From Lachnospiraceae bacterium (lineage in GTDB: Bacteria > Bacillota > Clostridia > Lachnospirales > Lachnospiraceae): 64,000 bases of DNA. The notes under the pieces were generated by a model. It worked only from the letters and a program-made list of their open reading frames with translations. It searched no databases and had not been told where the DNA came from. The position numbers and the translations under genes are program-made. The stretch covers positions 1 to 64,000 of the forward strand of contig SVEC01000007.1 in NCBI GenBank assembly GCA_015057555.1. Direction: 5' to 3'. This document shows, one piece after another, positions 26,188 through 34,229 of the stretch; positions within the stretch are counted from its first letter, which is position 1, and every line of letters begins with the position of its first letter.

Positions 26188-26508
26188 TTACTCGCCGTCT
26201 AACTCATTAAATTCTTCTTCATCCAGAATTTCATCAAAGGCATCTGCCACAGCCTCATATTCCTCTTCATCATCGATAGGCTCAAGCTTAATATCCTCGC
26301 CCTCAAGCTCTTCATATCTGTAAAGGAATACTTCGTTTTCCTCGTAACCATCGATAACCTTGTCTGGGAGAAGTGCAATGTAATCTTGTCCATCAACCTC
26401 AAAGATTGCAACAACATCACATTCAAGCTCAGTTCCGTCCTCGAGAGTCATGCTAACTGTAGCTTCTTCGTATTCTTCGTTGCCGTTGTTATTAATCATA
26501 TCACTCAT
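26188..26508 (-). CDS. DUF1292 domain protein
   Basis: 106 residues, strongly acidic. It matches DUF1292: VSMTLEDGTELECDVVAIFEVDGQDYIALLPD, then NEVFLYRYEE and a Glu/Asp-rich tail. The length is typical. The start is an ATG 7 bases after GAGGG on the minus strand. In many Firmicutes this family lies beside yrvL/ruvX-type genes, but here it stands alone, convergent with the helicase and divergent from an ABC exporter. Function unknown. Confidence 0.9.
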   Translation of the reverse strand: MSDMINNNGNEEYEEATVSMTLEDGTELECDVVAIFEVDGQDYIALLPDKVIDGYEENEVFLYRYEELEGEDIKLEPIDDEEEYEAVADAFDEILDEEEFNELDGE

Positions 26509-26560
26509 TTTTAAACCCTCATTCTTTCATTAAATTAGTTAGTTGGATAGCTAATATACC

Positions 26561-26589
26561 TTGAAAAAACCATCCATTCATTATATGAT
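26561..26589 (+). promoter_or_regulatory. Promoter of the heterodimeric ABC exporter
   Basis: TTGAAA, 17-base spacer, TATGAT. The expected start of transcription falls near 26596, immediately before a 16-bp palindrome. Confidence 0.65.
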
Positions 26590-26602
26590 AGTTTAATGGA
26601 AT

Positions 26603-26618
26603 TTGGCCTTAAGGTCAA
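26603..26618. promoter_or_regulatory. 16-bp palindrome, likely operator of the ABC exporter
   Basis: TTGGCCTTAAGGTCAA, symmetrical except for one base pair. It lies about +7 to +22 of the predicted transcript, a classic repressor position. The regulator is not encoded nearby. Confidence 0.5.
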
Positions 26619-26664
26619 TATATTATTAGTACATAATATAACTTATAAAGGATAGGTAAATTAT

Positions 26665-28398
26665 ATGAAGCATTTGATGAAATATTTTAATGGATATAAG
26701 GTTCGAGCTATTCTGGCACCTTTATTTAAGATGCTGGAGGCAAGCTTTGAGTTACTTGTACCACTTGTTATGGCGGCTATTATCAATGAAGGTATCAAGA
26801 CAGGAGATAAGCCTTATATTATAAAGATGGGTTTGGTTATGGTACTTTTGGGACTTGTTGGTTTGGCTTGTTCTGTTACAGCACAGTATTTTTCGGCTAA
26901 GACAGCTATGGGTGTAGGCAAGGCTCTTAGATATGATTTATTTAGACATATCGAGACCCTGTCATATACAGAGATAGATGAGATAGGTAGCTCTACACTT
27001 ATAAACCGTATGACAAGCGATGTTAATCAGGTTCAGACAGGTATAAATATGTTCCTTAGACTGTTTATGAGGTCTCCATTTATTGTATTTGGTGCCACTA
27101 TTATGGCGTTTACTGTGGATGTTAAGAGCGCTAAGACATTTCTTGTTGTACTACCTATTCTTATTGTGATAGTGTTCGGAATTATGCTTGTATCAATTCC
27201 GTTATATAAGAAGGTTCAGGGAAGACTTGATAAGGTACTTCTTCAAACCAGAGAAAACTTAGCTGGTGCCAGAGTGATTCGTGCCTTTGGACAGGAAAAG
27301 AATGAGAAGGAGGACTTTAAAGAGAGTACTACTGAGCTTACTAAGTGGCAGCTTGTAGTTGGAGGTATATCCACATTTTTAAATCCACTGACCTATGCGG
27401 TAGTTAATCTTGGAATAGCAGCATTGGTCATGATTGGTGCTGAACAGGTTGACAGTGGAATACTTTTAGATGGTGATGTGTACGCACTAGTTAATTATAT
27501 GTCACAGATTCTTGTGGAGCTTATAAAGCTTGCAAATCTTATTATTATTGAGACAAAGGCTGTGGCATGTGCAAATAGAATCGCTACAGTGTTTAATACT
27601 AGTAGTTCTCAGGTGTACAAGGAAGAGGAAGTTACTCCTGTTAGTGGTGCACCAAGATTACAGTTTGTAAATGCAGGTCTTACCTATAAGAATGCAGCAG
27701 AGTCATCTATAGAAGGTATCAATCTTACTGTAAATGCTGGAGATACCATAGGTATAATTGGTGGTACAGGCTCAGGAAAGTCCTCTTTTGTTAATCTTAT
27801 ACCTAGATTTTATGATTGTACCGAGGGTAAGCTTCTTATAGATGGTGTAGATGTAAAGGATTACCCTAAGGAGCAGCTTAGAGATAAGATAGGTATAGTG
27901 CCACAAAAGGCTGTGCTTTTCTCAGGAAGCATTGAGGATAACCTAAGATGGGGCAAGGCAGATGCTACTTATGAGGATATGGAAAATGCTATAGATATTG
28001 CCCAGGCTAAGGAGTTTGTAGACTCTAAGGATGGCAGACTTAAGTTTATGCTTAACCAGGGGGCGAAGAACCTTTCTGGTGGTCAGAAGCAGAGACTTAC
28101 TATAGCTAGGGCTCTTGTTAAGAAGCCAGAGATACTTATATTAGATGATAGTTCATCCGCTCTTGACTATGCTACAGATGCTAAGCTTCGTATGGCTATT
28201 AAGGAAAAAACTGATAATATGACTGTATTTATAGTTTCCCAGCGTTCATCATCTATAATGCATGCTGATAAGATTGTGGTATTAGATGATGGAAAGGTTT
28301 GTGGAATGGGAACTCATGATGAGCTTTTAAGAAGCTGTGAGGAATATCAGGAGATTTGCTCTTCCCAGAACAGAGAGGAGGTGGCTTCTAATGAGTAA
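26665..28398 (+). CDS. ABC exporter half, permease-ATPase fusion (first subunit)
   Basis: 577 residues: six membrane segments, then a nucleotide-binding domain. The permease part includes the coupling region LNRMTSDVNQVQ (read here as STLINRMTSDVNQ). The ATPase part has Walker A GIIGGTGSGKSSF, Q-loop IVPQKAVLFSGSI, signature NLSGGQKQRL and Walker B ILILDDSSSALD. The Walker B ends in Asp-Asp rather than Asp-Glu, so this is the degenerate subunit of a heterodimeric exporter such as BmrC/BmrD or TmrAB. The partner gene overlaps its end by 8 bases. Confidence 0.94.
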   Translation: MKHLMKYFNGYKVRAILAPLFKMLEASFELLVPLVMAAIINEGIKTGDKPYIIKMGLVMVLLGLVGLACSVTAQYFSAKTAMGVGKALRYDLFRHIETLSYTEIDEIGSSTLINRMTSDVNQVQTGINMFLRLFMRSPFIVFGATIMAFTVDVKSAKTFLVVLPILIVIVFGIMLVSIPLYKKVQGRLDKVLLQTRENLAGARVIRAFGQEKNEKEDFKESTTELTKWQLVVGGISTFLNPLTYAVVNLGIAALVMIGAEQVDSGILLDGDVYALVNYMSQILVELIKLANLIIIETKAVACANRIATVFNTSSSQVYKEEEVTPVSGAPRLQFVNAGLTYKNAAESSIEGINLTVNAGDTIGIIGGTGSGKSSFVNLIPRFYDCTEGKLLIDGVDVKDYPKEQLRDKIGIVPQKAVLFSGSIEDNLRWGKADATYEDMENAIDIAQAKEFVDSKDGRLKFMLNQGAKNLSGGQKQRLTIARALVKKPEILILDDSSSALDYATDAKLRMAIKEKTDNMTVFIVSQRSSSIMHADKIVVLDDGKVCGMGTHDELLRSCEEYQEICSSQNREEVASNE

Positions 28399-30157
28399 GA
28401 AGAATTCTAAAGTTAAGTTAAATAATAAAGCCACCATAAAAAGAATACTTAAATACATTAAGAAATATTGGTTTTTTGTTATCCTATCATTCGTATGTGC
28501 AACCGTGTCAGTTATAGGAACCTTAGTTGCACCGATTATTACCGGTGAGGCTATAGATGAGCTTGTCTATGGTAAGGGTACAGTTAACTTCTATGATGTT
28601 AGATGGTATATGATGTGGTTTGTAGTTGCTCTTGTTGTAGTGGCAATTACTCAGTGGATTATGAATGTTCTTAATAACCACATCACTTATTCAGTTGTGA
28701 AGGATATTAGAATAGAAGCCTTTAATCACTTAGAGGAGCTTCCTCTTGCTTATGTAGATTCCCATCAGCACGGAGATATAGTAAGTAGAATTGTATCAGA
28801 TATAGATCAGTTTGCAGATGGACTTCTTATGGGCTTTACACAGCTTTTTACTGGTGTGGTGACTATAGTTGGAACCCTTGGATTTATGCTGTTTATCGAT
28901 GTGCCTATAGCACTTGTTGTTGTGGTACTTACACCTATATCACTTTTTGTGGCATCATTTATAGCTAAGAGAACCTACAATCTGTTCAGAAGCCAGTCTG
29001 AATCTAGAGGTGAGCTTACATCATTAGTTGACGAGATGATAGGGCAGCAAAAGACTGTTCAGGCATTTAGCTATGAGGATGATGCGTTGGCTCGCTTTGA
29101 GAAGATTAATAACACTTTGGAGAAGGATAGTATGAGTGCTACATTTTACTCATCCCTTACTAATCCTTGTACCAGATTTGTAAATAGCTTGGTTTACACA
29201 GCAGTAGGTATAATCGGTGCATTTGCAGGAATCACAGGTAGACTTACAGTAGGTCAGCTTACCTGCTTCCTTAGCTATGCAAATCAGTACACCAAGCCAT
29301 TTAATGAGATATCAAATGTTATCACCGAGCTTCAGAATGCTTTAGCCTGCGCAGGAAGAGTATTTGAGCTTCTTGATGAACCTGCTCAGGTGGCAGAGCC
29401 AGCAGATGCTCTTGTTATGGGAGAGGCAAAGGGTGAGATTAATATAGAGCATATGGATTTCTCATATGTGCCGGAGAAGGAGCTTATTAAGGACCTTAAC
29501 TTAAGTGTTAAGCCTGGTATGAGGGTAGCTATAGTTGGACCTACTGGCTGTGGTAAGAGTACTCTTATTAACCTTCTTATGAGATTCTATGATGTATGTG
29601 AGGGCAGTATAAAGGTTGACGGAACAGATGTTAGACAAATTACTAGAGATAGCTTAAGAGATAACTATGGTATGGTGCTTCAGGAGACTTGGCTTAAGTC
29701 AGGTACCATTAAGGAGAATATCGCCTACGGTAAGCCTGATGCTACAGATGAGGAAATTATTACTGCAGCTAAGAAGGCACACGCTCATAGCTTTATAAAG
29801 CGTCTTCCACAGGGCTATGATACAGTTATAACTGAGGACGGAGGAAATCTTTCTCAGGGTCAGAAGCAGCTTCTTTGCATCACCAGAGTAATGCTTTTAC
29901 TTCCGCCAATGCTGATACTTGATGAGGCAACATCTTCCATAGATACCCTTACAGAGATTAGAATTCAGAAAGCATTTAATGAGATGATGAAGGGAAGAAC
30001 AAGCTTTATAGTTGCTCACAGACTTTCTACAATTAAGGAAGCAGATATAATCCTTGTTATGAAGGATGGAAATATAATCGAGCAGGGCTCACATAAGGAG
30101 CTTTTGAAGGAGAAGGGATTTTACTTTAATCTTTATAATGCCCAGTTTGCTCACTAG
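28391..30157 (+). CDS. ABC exporter half, permease-ATPase fusion (second subunit)
   Basis: 588 residues from the ATG behind GGAGGTGG; the open frame begins earlier, inside the first subunit. Six membrane segments and a complete ATPase: Walker A GPTGCGKSTL, Q-loop VLQETWLKSG, signature NLSQGQKQLL and Walker B MLILDEATSSID with the catalytic Glu. Signature residue Q replaces G (LSQGQ), which is common in this subunit type. With the overlapping first subunit it forms a heterodimeric multidrug- or peptide-type exporter; the substrate is unknown. Confidence 0.94.
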   Translation: MSKKNSKVKLNNKATIKRILKYIKKYWFFVILSFVCATVSVIGTLVAPIITGEAIDELVYGKGTVNFYDVRWYMMWFVVALVVVAITQWIMNVLNNHITYSVVKDIRIEAFNHLEELPLAYVDSHQHGDIVSRIVSDIDQFADGLLMGFTQLFTGVVTIVGTLGFMLFIDVPIALVVVVLTPISLFVASFIAKRTYNLFRSQSESRGELTSLVDEMIGQQKTVQAFSYEDDALARFEKINNTLEKDSMSATFYSSLTNPCTRFVNSLVYTAVGIIGAFAGITGRLTVGQLTCFLSYANQYTKPFNEISNVITELQNALACAGRVFELLDEPAQVAEPADALVMGEAKGEINIEHMDFSYVPEKELIKDLNLSVKPGMRVAIVGPTGCGKSTLINLLMRFYDVCEGSIKVDGTDVRQITRDSLRDNYGMVLQETWLKSGTIKENIAYGKPDATDEEIITAAKKAHAHSFIKRLPQGYDTVITEDGGNLSQGQKQLLCITRVMLLLPPMLILDEATSSIDTLTEIRIQKAFNEMMKGRTSFIVAHRLSTIKEADIILVMKDGNIIEQGSHKELLKEKGFYFNLYNAQFAH

Positions 30158-30287
30158 CGAGCCAAGCGGATTTCCTGCGAGGCAGGAAACAGGCAAGAGA
30201 AATAGTGGGATTGTAAGCTTGCTTACATAATCCCACTATTTCTCTTGTCTGTTTTTCTGTTTACAGAAAAATCCATTTGGCGAGCTA
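30155..30287. repeat. Inverted-repeat element with four-way-junction fold (MITE-like or RNA)
   Basis: Imperfect terminal arms (TAGCGAGCCAAGCGGATTT and AAATCCATTTGGCGAGCTA) enclose a small hairpin (CCTGC-gag-GCAGG), a 25-bp central stem with one G-U pair (30188-30212 with 30229-30253) and another hairpin (TTTTCTG-ttta-CAGAAAA). The outer arm shows GA opposite GA, which would be a tandem G-A mismatch in RNA; as DNA, the ends are flanked by TA, like a MITE target duplication. The element starts at the exporter stop codon, and the central stem plus TGTTTTT can serve as its terminator. Confidence 0.55.
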
Positions 30288-30290
30288 CCT

Positions 30291-30319
30291 GCACTGAGCA
30301 AGCTTTGCTTGCGATGTGC
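30291..30319 (+). repeat. Hairpin adjoining the inverted-repeat element
   Basis: GCAC, internal loop, GCAAGC-ttt-GCTTGC, internal loop, GTGC. It starts 4 bases after the element above and may be part of the same structure. Confidence 0.35.
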
Positions 30320-30346
30320 ATATGGTATTATGCAGAGAATAATATA

Positions 30347-30375
30347 TTGAAAATTCATTTAGTAAATTATATACT
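30347..30375 (+). promoter_or_regulatory. Promoter of the frameshifted gene and lipoprotein
   Basis: TTGAAA, 17-base spacer, TATACT, about 58 bases before the ATG of the frameshifted gene. Confidence 0.65.
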
Positions 30376-30433
30376 TTAATAAGATTATGTAGTTATATAA
30401 TCTAAATTGTGTGAAAAATAGAGGAGGGTGCAT

Positions 30434-30918
30434 ATGGGGGCAGATTTAGATGCAAAAATAAGTGATTATGAGAACAGAATAAGGAATATTCATTAAATGG
30501 TGGTGTTTCATCTCCTAAGTATGATTTTCCTGAGTTGATTGCACAGATGGAAGGAAGAGGACCTTGTTTAAATGGGATGCTTGGTACTTCACCAGTTATT
30601 ATTGAGGAGTACTTAAAGGATGAGGGCTATGATGTAAGAATGCTTGAAGGTAATGATGCTAGAGACGCAAGCTCCCTTGAAGAATTACAAGATGATTATG
30701 ATACATATATTGTAACAGTGTACAATAATGAAAATGATATATCTTCATGTGTTCATTTTATGTGTATTACAACTGTAGAGATAGAAGGCGAAACTAAATA
30801 TATTTTAAGGAATGATAGTATGGTAGGTACGTTACCTAAAGATTCAATTTCTGATTGCCTTGAAATATATAGTGGTGGAGATTCTAAAACTATATGCATT
30901 ATGGGTATAAGTAATTAG
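30434..30918 (+). pseudogene. Frameshifted gene, possibly cysteine-peptidase (C39-like) fold
   Basis: A strong GGAGG site precedes an ATG whose frame reads MGADLDAKISDYENRI and stops after 20 residues at 30494-30496. The -1 frame is open from 30472 and continues KEYSLNGGVSSPKYDFPE into a 128-residue ORF (TTG start only) to 30918. A one-base indel between ~30472 and 30495 would join them into a ~161-residue protein. The combined sequence, with RGPCLNGMLGTSP, EEYLKDEGYDV and a later VHFMCI, weakly resembles C39-type cysteine peptidases. It is followed closely by a lipoprotein gene. It is either a true pseudogene or a sequencing error; no slippery heptamer is evident. Confidence 0.6.
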
Positions 30919-30938
30919 AAATGGATGGTGTTTTTGTA

Positions 30939-31994
30939 ATGATGAAGAAATCAATTTTATTATTGCTGGTATTTGTTATGTTATTTTGCACAGGCTGTGA
31001 TGTCAACAGATTAATGGAAGGCGAAGAATATTTTAAAAATAACCCTACAAGAATAAACGTTGTAGTAAGTGGTGTGGATGATGGACTATTACATTGCAAA
31101 TATGTCTGTGAATGGGAAGATAGCTATGCTTACTATAATCAGGGAGTAATATATTACTATGAGGATGTTAATAAAGAACCTCAACAGATAGATTGTCCAG
31201 GATTAATGTATATGGCAATGAATGACAAGTATATATATTATTCACAGGGGTCCTCATTGAATCTCGTAGATAAGGATAGTATGAAAATTGTTGAAGTATC
31301 AGATATAACTAAAGTATCAGGAATTAATATTTATGATGATGAAGTTATAATTACTGAAATGATAGATGCTAATTTGACATATTATGTGATGGATGAAAAT
31401 AAAATTGTAAATCAAACTACAATTAAGGGAGTTGATGCAAAAGGTGAATATAATTTTGTGTCGTCCTTTAATAACACTGGAAATATTTACGGTAGTGGAA
31501 AAACATATTTTTATGCTAACAGTGAGTTGTTTCAATTTTATGGAGAATGCTATAGTATAGTTGGTCAAGGCGAGGAGTTGTATGGGTTCTCATGTGTAAC
31601 CGATGGACCAGAAACATCTTCAGAACATATCGTAGAATATAATAATAAGCTGTATATCCTTTTTCAAAATAGTGGTGCAATTCAAGGAGATACTATTAAT
31701 ACAGAGTATCGATTTAAAGAATGGGACCAGCTAATATGCTTTGACCCAATCACTCAAACCTCCGAGAGTATATATAAAACTGATGGACCAGAAGAACAGA
31801 TGGTTAATTTTTCTGTAGAAAATGATGAGATGTATCTGCTCATAGAGGGAGTACTGTATAAAACAAACCTGAAAGGCGAGAATAAAAAAGAGCTGGCTAA
31901 TCTATCGGGAATTGCTGAAACTCTATCCTTTGATTATGCAAACGATACCTTGTTTGTGTATGATGGGGAGAAGCTGATAGGGCAGTATAAGTAA
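30939..31994 (+). CDS. Predicted lipoprotein with beta-propeller-like repeats
   Basis: 351 residues if started at the ATG before MKKSILLL; an in-frame ATG 18 bases earlier is possible. The signal peptide MKKSILLLLVFVMLFCTGC has a lipobox (FCTGC), so the protein should be membrane-anchored outside the cell. The mature part has repeated short strands with Tyr-Tyr patterns (YAYYNQGVIYYYED, DKYIYYSQGSSLNLVDK), resembling DUF5050-type propellers. Function unknown. It lies immediately behind the frameshifted gene and is probably co-transcribed. Confidence 0.8.
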   Translation: MMKKSILLLLVFVMLFCTGCDVNRLMEGEEYFKNNPTRINVVVSGVDDGLLHCKYVCEWEDSYAYYNQGVIYYYEDVNKEPQQIDCPGLMYMAMNDKYIYYSQGSSLNLVDKDSMKIVEVSDITKVSGINIYDDEVIITEMIDANLTYYVMDENKIVNQTTIKGVDAKGEYNFVSSFNNTGNIYGSGKTYFYANSELFQFYGECYSIVGQGEELYGFSCVTDGPETSSEHIVEYNNKLYILFQNSGAIQGDTINTEYRFKEWDQLICFDPITQTSESIYKTDGPEEQMVNFSVENDEMYLLIEGVLYKTNLKGENKKELANLSGIAETLSFDYANDTLFVYDGEKLIGQYK

Positions 31995-32007
31995 TTTGTA
32001 TATTTAT

Positions 32008-32036
32008 AGACAAAAAACTTCTGTAATGCTATAATT
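32008..32036 (+). promoter_or_regulatory. Promoter of the AIM24 pair
   Basis: TAGACA, 17-base spacer, TATAAT, about 63 bases before the first AIM24 start codon. Confidence 0.65.
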
Positions 32037-32099
32037 TACATATGTGTTTCATACTTATGAAAAGTGGGGGCATAAATACATATTATAGGGAGGATACAT

Positions 32100-32855
32100 A
32101 TGTTCCAGTTAAACAATTTTTATGACAATCAGAATATGGTTTGCATCAGCCAGCTTGGTCAGTACAAGGTGTTTGAGCATCAGAAGGATATGTCTGTTTC
32201 ACCTTATGCAGCAGAGACAGCTTACTTTGCAGCAGAGATGAATGTTAAGAGACGTCAAGTGCTTGTAGAGATGAATAACACTGGCTGTACAGTTCAAGCA
32301 GGAGCTATGCAGTGGATGCTTGGTAATGTTCAGATGAACTCAGGTGTTAAAGGTGTAGGCGGATTCCTTGGTGGTATGGTTAAGGGTGCAGTGACAGGTG
32401 AGTCAGCAGTTAAGCCAGAGTATTTTGGCCAGGGTATTATGATGCTTGAGCCTACATACAAGCATATTATTATGGTAGATGTGGCACAGTGGGGTTCAAT
32501 CGTTCTTGATGACGGTCTTTTCCTTGCTTGCGACAGCACAGTTCAGAATAAGGTTACAGCTAGAAGCAACCTTAGCTCAGCAGTATTAGGCGGAGAGGGA
32601 TTATTTAACACTATGCTTACCGGACAGGGTATTGCAGTTCTTGAGAGCCCAGTTCCACAGCAGGAGTTAATCCAGTTTAATCTCCAAGATGATGTTGTTA
32701 AAATCGATGGAAATATGGCTATAGCTTGGTCAGGCTCACTTGATTTCACAGTTGAAAAGTCAGGTAAGAGCTTAATTGGCTCAGCAGTATCAGGCGAAGG
32801 ACTTGTAAATGTATATCGTGGTACAGGTACTATCCTTATGGCACCTACAGCGTAA
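32100..32855 (+). CDS. AIM24 family protein (first copy)
   Basis: 251 residues. It matches the AIM24/TerD-adjacent beta-rich family: MQWMLGNVQMNSGVKGVGGFLGGMVKGAVTGESAVKPEYFGQG, then LDDGLFLACDSTVQNKV and VSGEGLVNVYRGTGTILM. There is no signal peptide or membrane segment. It was named for a yeast mitochondrial protein; the bacterial role is unknown. It has a GGGAGG site and lies 8 bases before a close paralogue, so the pair arose by tandem duplication. Confidence 0.92.
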   Translation: MFQLNNFYDNQNMVCISQLGQYKVFEHQKDMSVSPYAAETAYFAAEMNVKRRQVLVEMNNTGCTVQAGAMQWMLGNVQMNSGVKGVGGFLGGMVKGAVTGESAVKPEYFGQGIMMLEPTYKHIIMVDVAQWGSIVLDDGLFLACDSTVQNKVTARSNLSSAVLGGEGLFNTMLTGQGIAVLESPVPQQELIQFNLQDDVVKIDGNMAIAWSGSLDFTVEKSGKSLIGSAVSGEGLVNVYRGTGTILMAPTA

Positions 32856-32869
32856 GGAGGTATTTGCAT

Positions 32870-33760
32870 ATGGTATATAGCAGTTTAATGAATAATGAAA
32901 ATATAGTTACTAAAGCTCAGCTTGGTGGTATGCAGGTTATGGAGTATGTGAAGGATATGAGTGTTACTCCTTCCTCATCTAAGATGGAATACTACTGTGC
33001 CAAGATGAATGTAAATAAGCGTCAAGTGCTTCTTAATATGAACGGTAACGGTTATACTGTTCAGTCAGGTGCTATGCAGTGGATGACTGGTAATGTTCAG
33101 ATGTCATCAGGTGTTAAGGGTGTAGGTAACTTCCTTGGCAAGATGGTTAAGGGAGCAGTTACTGGGGAGTCAGCTGTTAAGCCAGAGTATTCAGGCTATG
33201 GACAGATGATGCTTGAGCCTACATATAGACATATTCTTCTTACAGACCTTGCTGAGTGGGGAGGAAGCGTTGTTCTTGATGACGGACTTTTCCTTGCTTG
33301 TGATAACACTGTAAATATTCAGGTTACAGCTAGAAGCAATGTTAGCTCAGCTTTACTTGGTGGTGAGGGGCTATTTAACACTATGCTCACCGGACAGGGT
33401 ATCGCAGCACTTGAGTGTGTAGTTCCTAGAGAGGAGCTTATCGAGATTAACCTTCAGAATGATCAGATGAAGATTGATGGAAATATGGCTGTAGCATGGT
33501 CAGGAAGTCTTGAGTTTACAGTAGAAAAGTCTGGTAAGAGCTTACTTGGTTCAGCAGTATCTGGTGAAGGACTTGTGAATGTATATCGTGGAACTGGTAA
33601 GATTTGGATGTGTCCTGTAGTTCCTAAGTGGGCTGGCTCATTAGGAGAGACAAATTCTACACAGAATGCTTCTTCAGGTCAAACAGGAACAGCTGCTGCG
33701 AAGAATGATGCAGTAAGTAAGATTGAGACTGTGTCTAAGGTGCTAGATTTGTTTAATTAA
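32870..33760 (+). CDS. AIM24 family protein (second copy)
   Basis: 296 residues from the ATG 9 bases after AGGAGG; the in-frame TTG two codons earlier is less likely. The first ~245 residues align with the preceding gene almost without gaps (SSGVKGVGNFLGKMVKGAVTGESAVKPEYSG, LFNTMLTGQGIAALE, SGEGLVNVYRGTGKIWM). It adds a ~50-residue Ser/Thr/Ala-rich linker and a short C-terminal helix (KIETVSKVLDLFN). Together with copy one it may form a hetero-oligomer (inference). A strong terminator follows. Confidence 0.92.
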   Translation: MVYSSLMNNENIVTKAQLGGMQVMEYVKDMSVTPSSSKMEYYCAKMNVNKRQVLLNMNGNGYTVQSGAMQWMTGNVQMSSGVKGVGNFLGKMVKGAVTGESAVKPEYSGYGQMMLEPTYRHILLTDLAEWGGSVVLDDGLFLACDNTVNIQVTARSNVSSALLGGEGLFNTMLTGQGIAALECVVPREELIEINLQNDQMKIDGNMAVAWSGSLEFTVEKSGKSLLGSAVSGEGLVNVYRGTGKIWMCPVVPKWAGSLGETNSTQNASSGQTGTAAAKNDAVSKIETVSKVLDLFN

Positions 33761-33781
33761 TTTTGTCTTCTTTGTTTATTT

Positions 33782-33817
33782 ACTTGGTGTGGAGTAAATC
33801 CACACCAAGTTTTTTTA
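33782..33817 (+). terminator. Intrinsic terminator after the AIM24 pair
   Basis: ACTTGGTGTGGA-gtaaa-TCCACACCAAGT, a perfect 12-bp stem followed by eight T. Confidence 0.92.
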
Positions 33818-33827
33818 TTTATACCTC

Positions 33828-33856
33828 TTGACACATAATACTATGTAATGTATAGT
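33828..33856 (+). promoter_or_regulatory. Promoter of the PadR operon
   Basis: TTGACA, 17-base spacer, TATAGT. The -10 hexamer lies inside the left arm of a large inverted repeat. Confidence 0.8.
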
Positions 33857-33883
33857 ATAGGCAAATACTATATATTACATAGT
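33840..33883. promoter_or_regulatory. Operator of the PadR-type regulator
   Basis: 19-base arms ACTATGTAATGTATAGTAT and ATACTATATATTACATAGT, 18 of 19 positions symmetrical, separated by 6 bases. The left arm covers the -10 region and the right arm the transcription start. ATGTAAT/ATTACAT halves resemble known PadR operators, so autorepression is likely. Confidence 0.75.
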
Positions 33884-33911
33884 GTGATGTTAGGAAGAAA
33901 GGAGAAATGAT

Positions 33912-34229
33912 ATGGATGCTCAGCTTAGAAAAGGCCTTCTTGAATATTGTGTGCTCACAGCGCTATCATTTCAGGATTCATATGGATATCAGATAATTAA
34001 AGATGTATCAGAGTATATTGATATATCTGAGTCTACGTTATATCCCATACTAAGAAGGTTAGAATCAGATGATAAGGTGAATTCCTATAATACAGAATTT
34101 AATAACCGTATAAGAAAATACTATTCCATAACTCCTAAGGGGAGAGAAGCATTGGCTGGTTTTCAGGAGGATAAGGAAAAGCTTATAAGGGTTTTGGATT
34201 TTATAGAAGGAGGGGATATACATGGATAA
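33912..34229 (+). CDS. PadR-family transcriptional regulator
   Basis: 105 residues, the short PadR type. The winged helix is clear: RKGLLEYCVLTALSFQDSYGYQIIKDV, then SESTLYPILRRLESDDKV and KYYSITPKGREAL. It should repress its own operon through the inverted repeat over the promoter. It overlaps the next gene by 8 bases (ATGGATAAG begins inside its end), as is usual for PadR-DUF1700 pairs. Confidence 0.95.
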   Translation: MDAQLRKGLLEYCVLTALSFQDSYGYQIIKDVSEYIDISESTLYPILRRLESDDKVNSYNTEFNNRIRKYYSITPKGREALAGFQEDKEKLIRVLDFIEGGDIHG

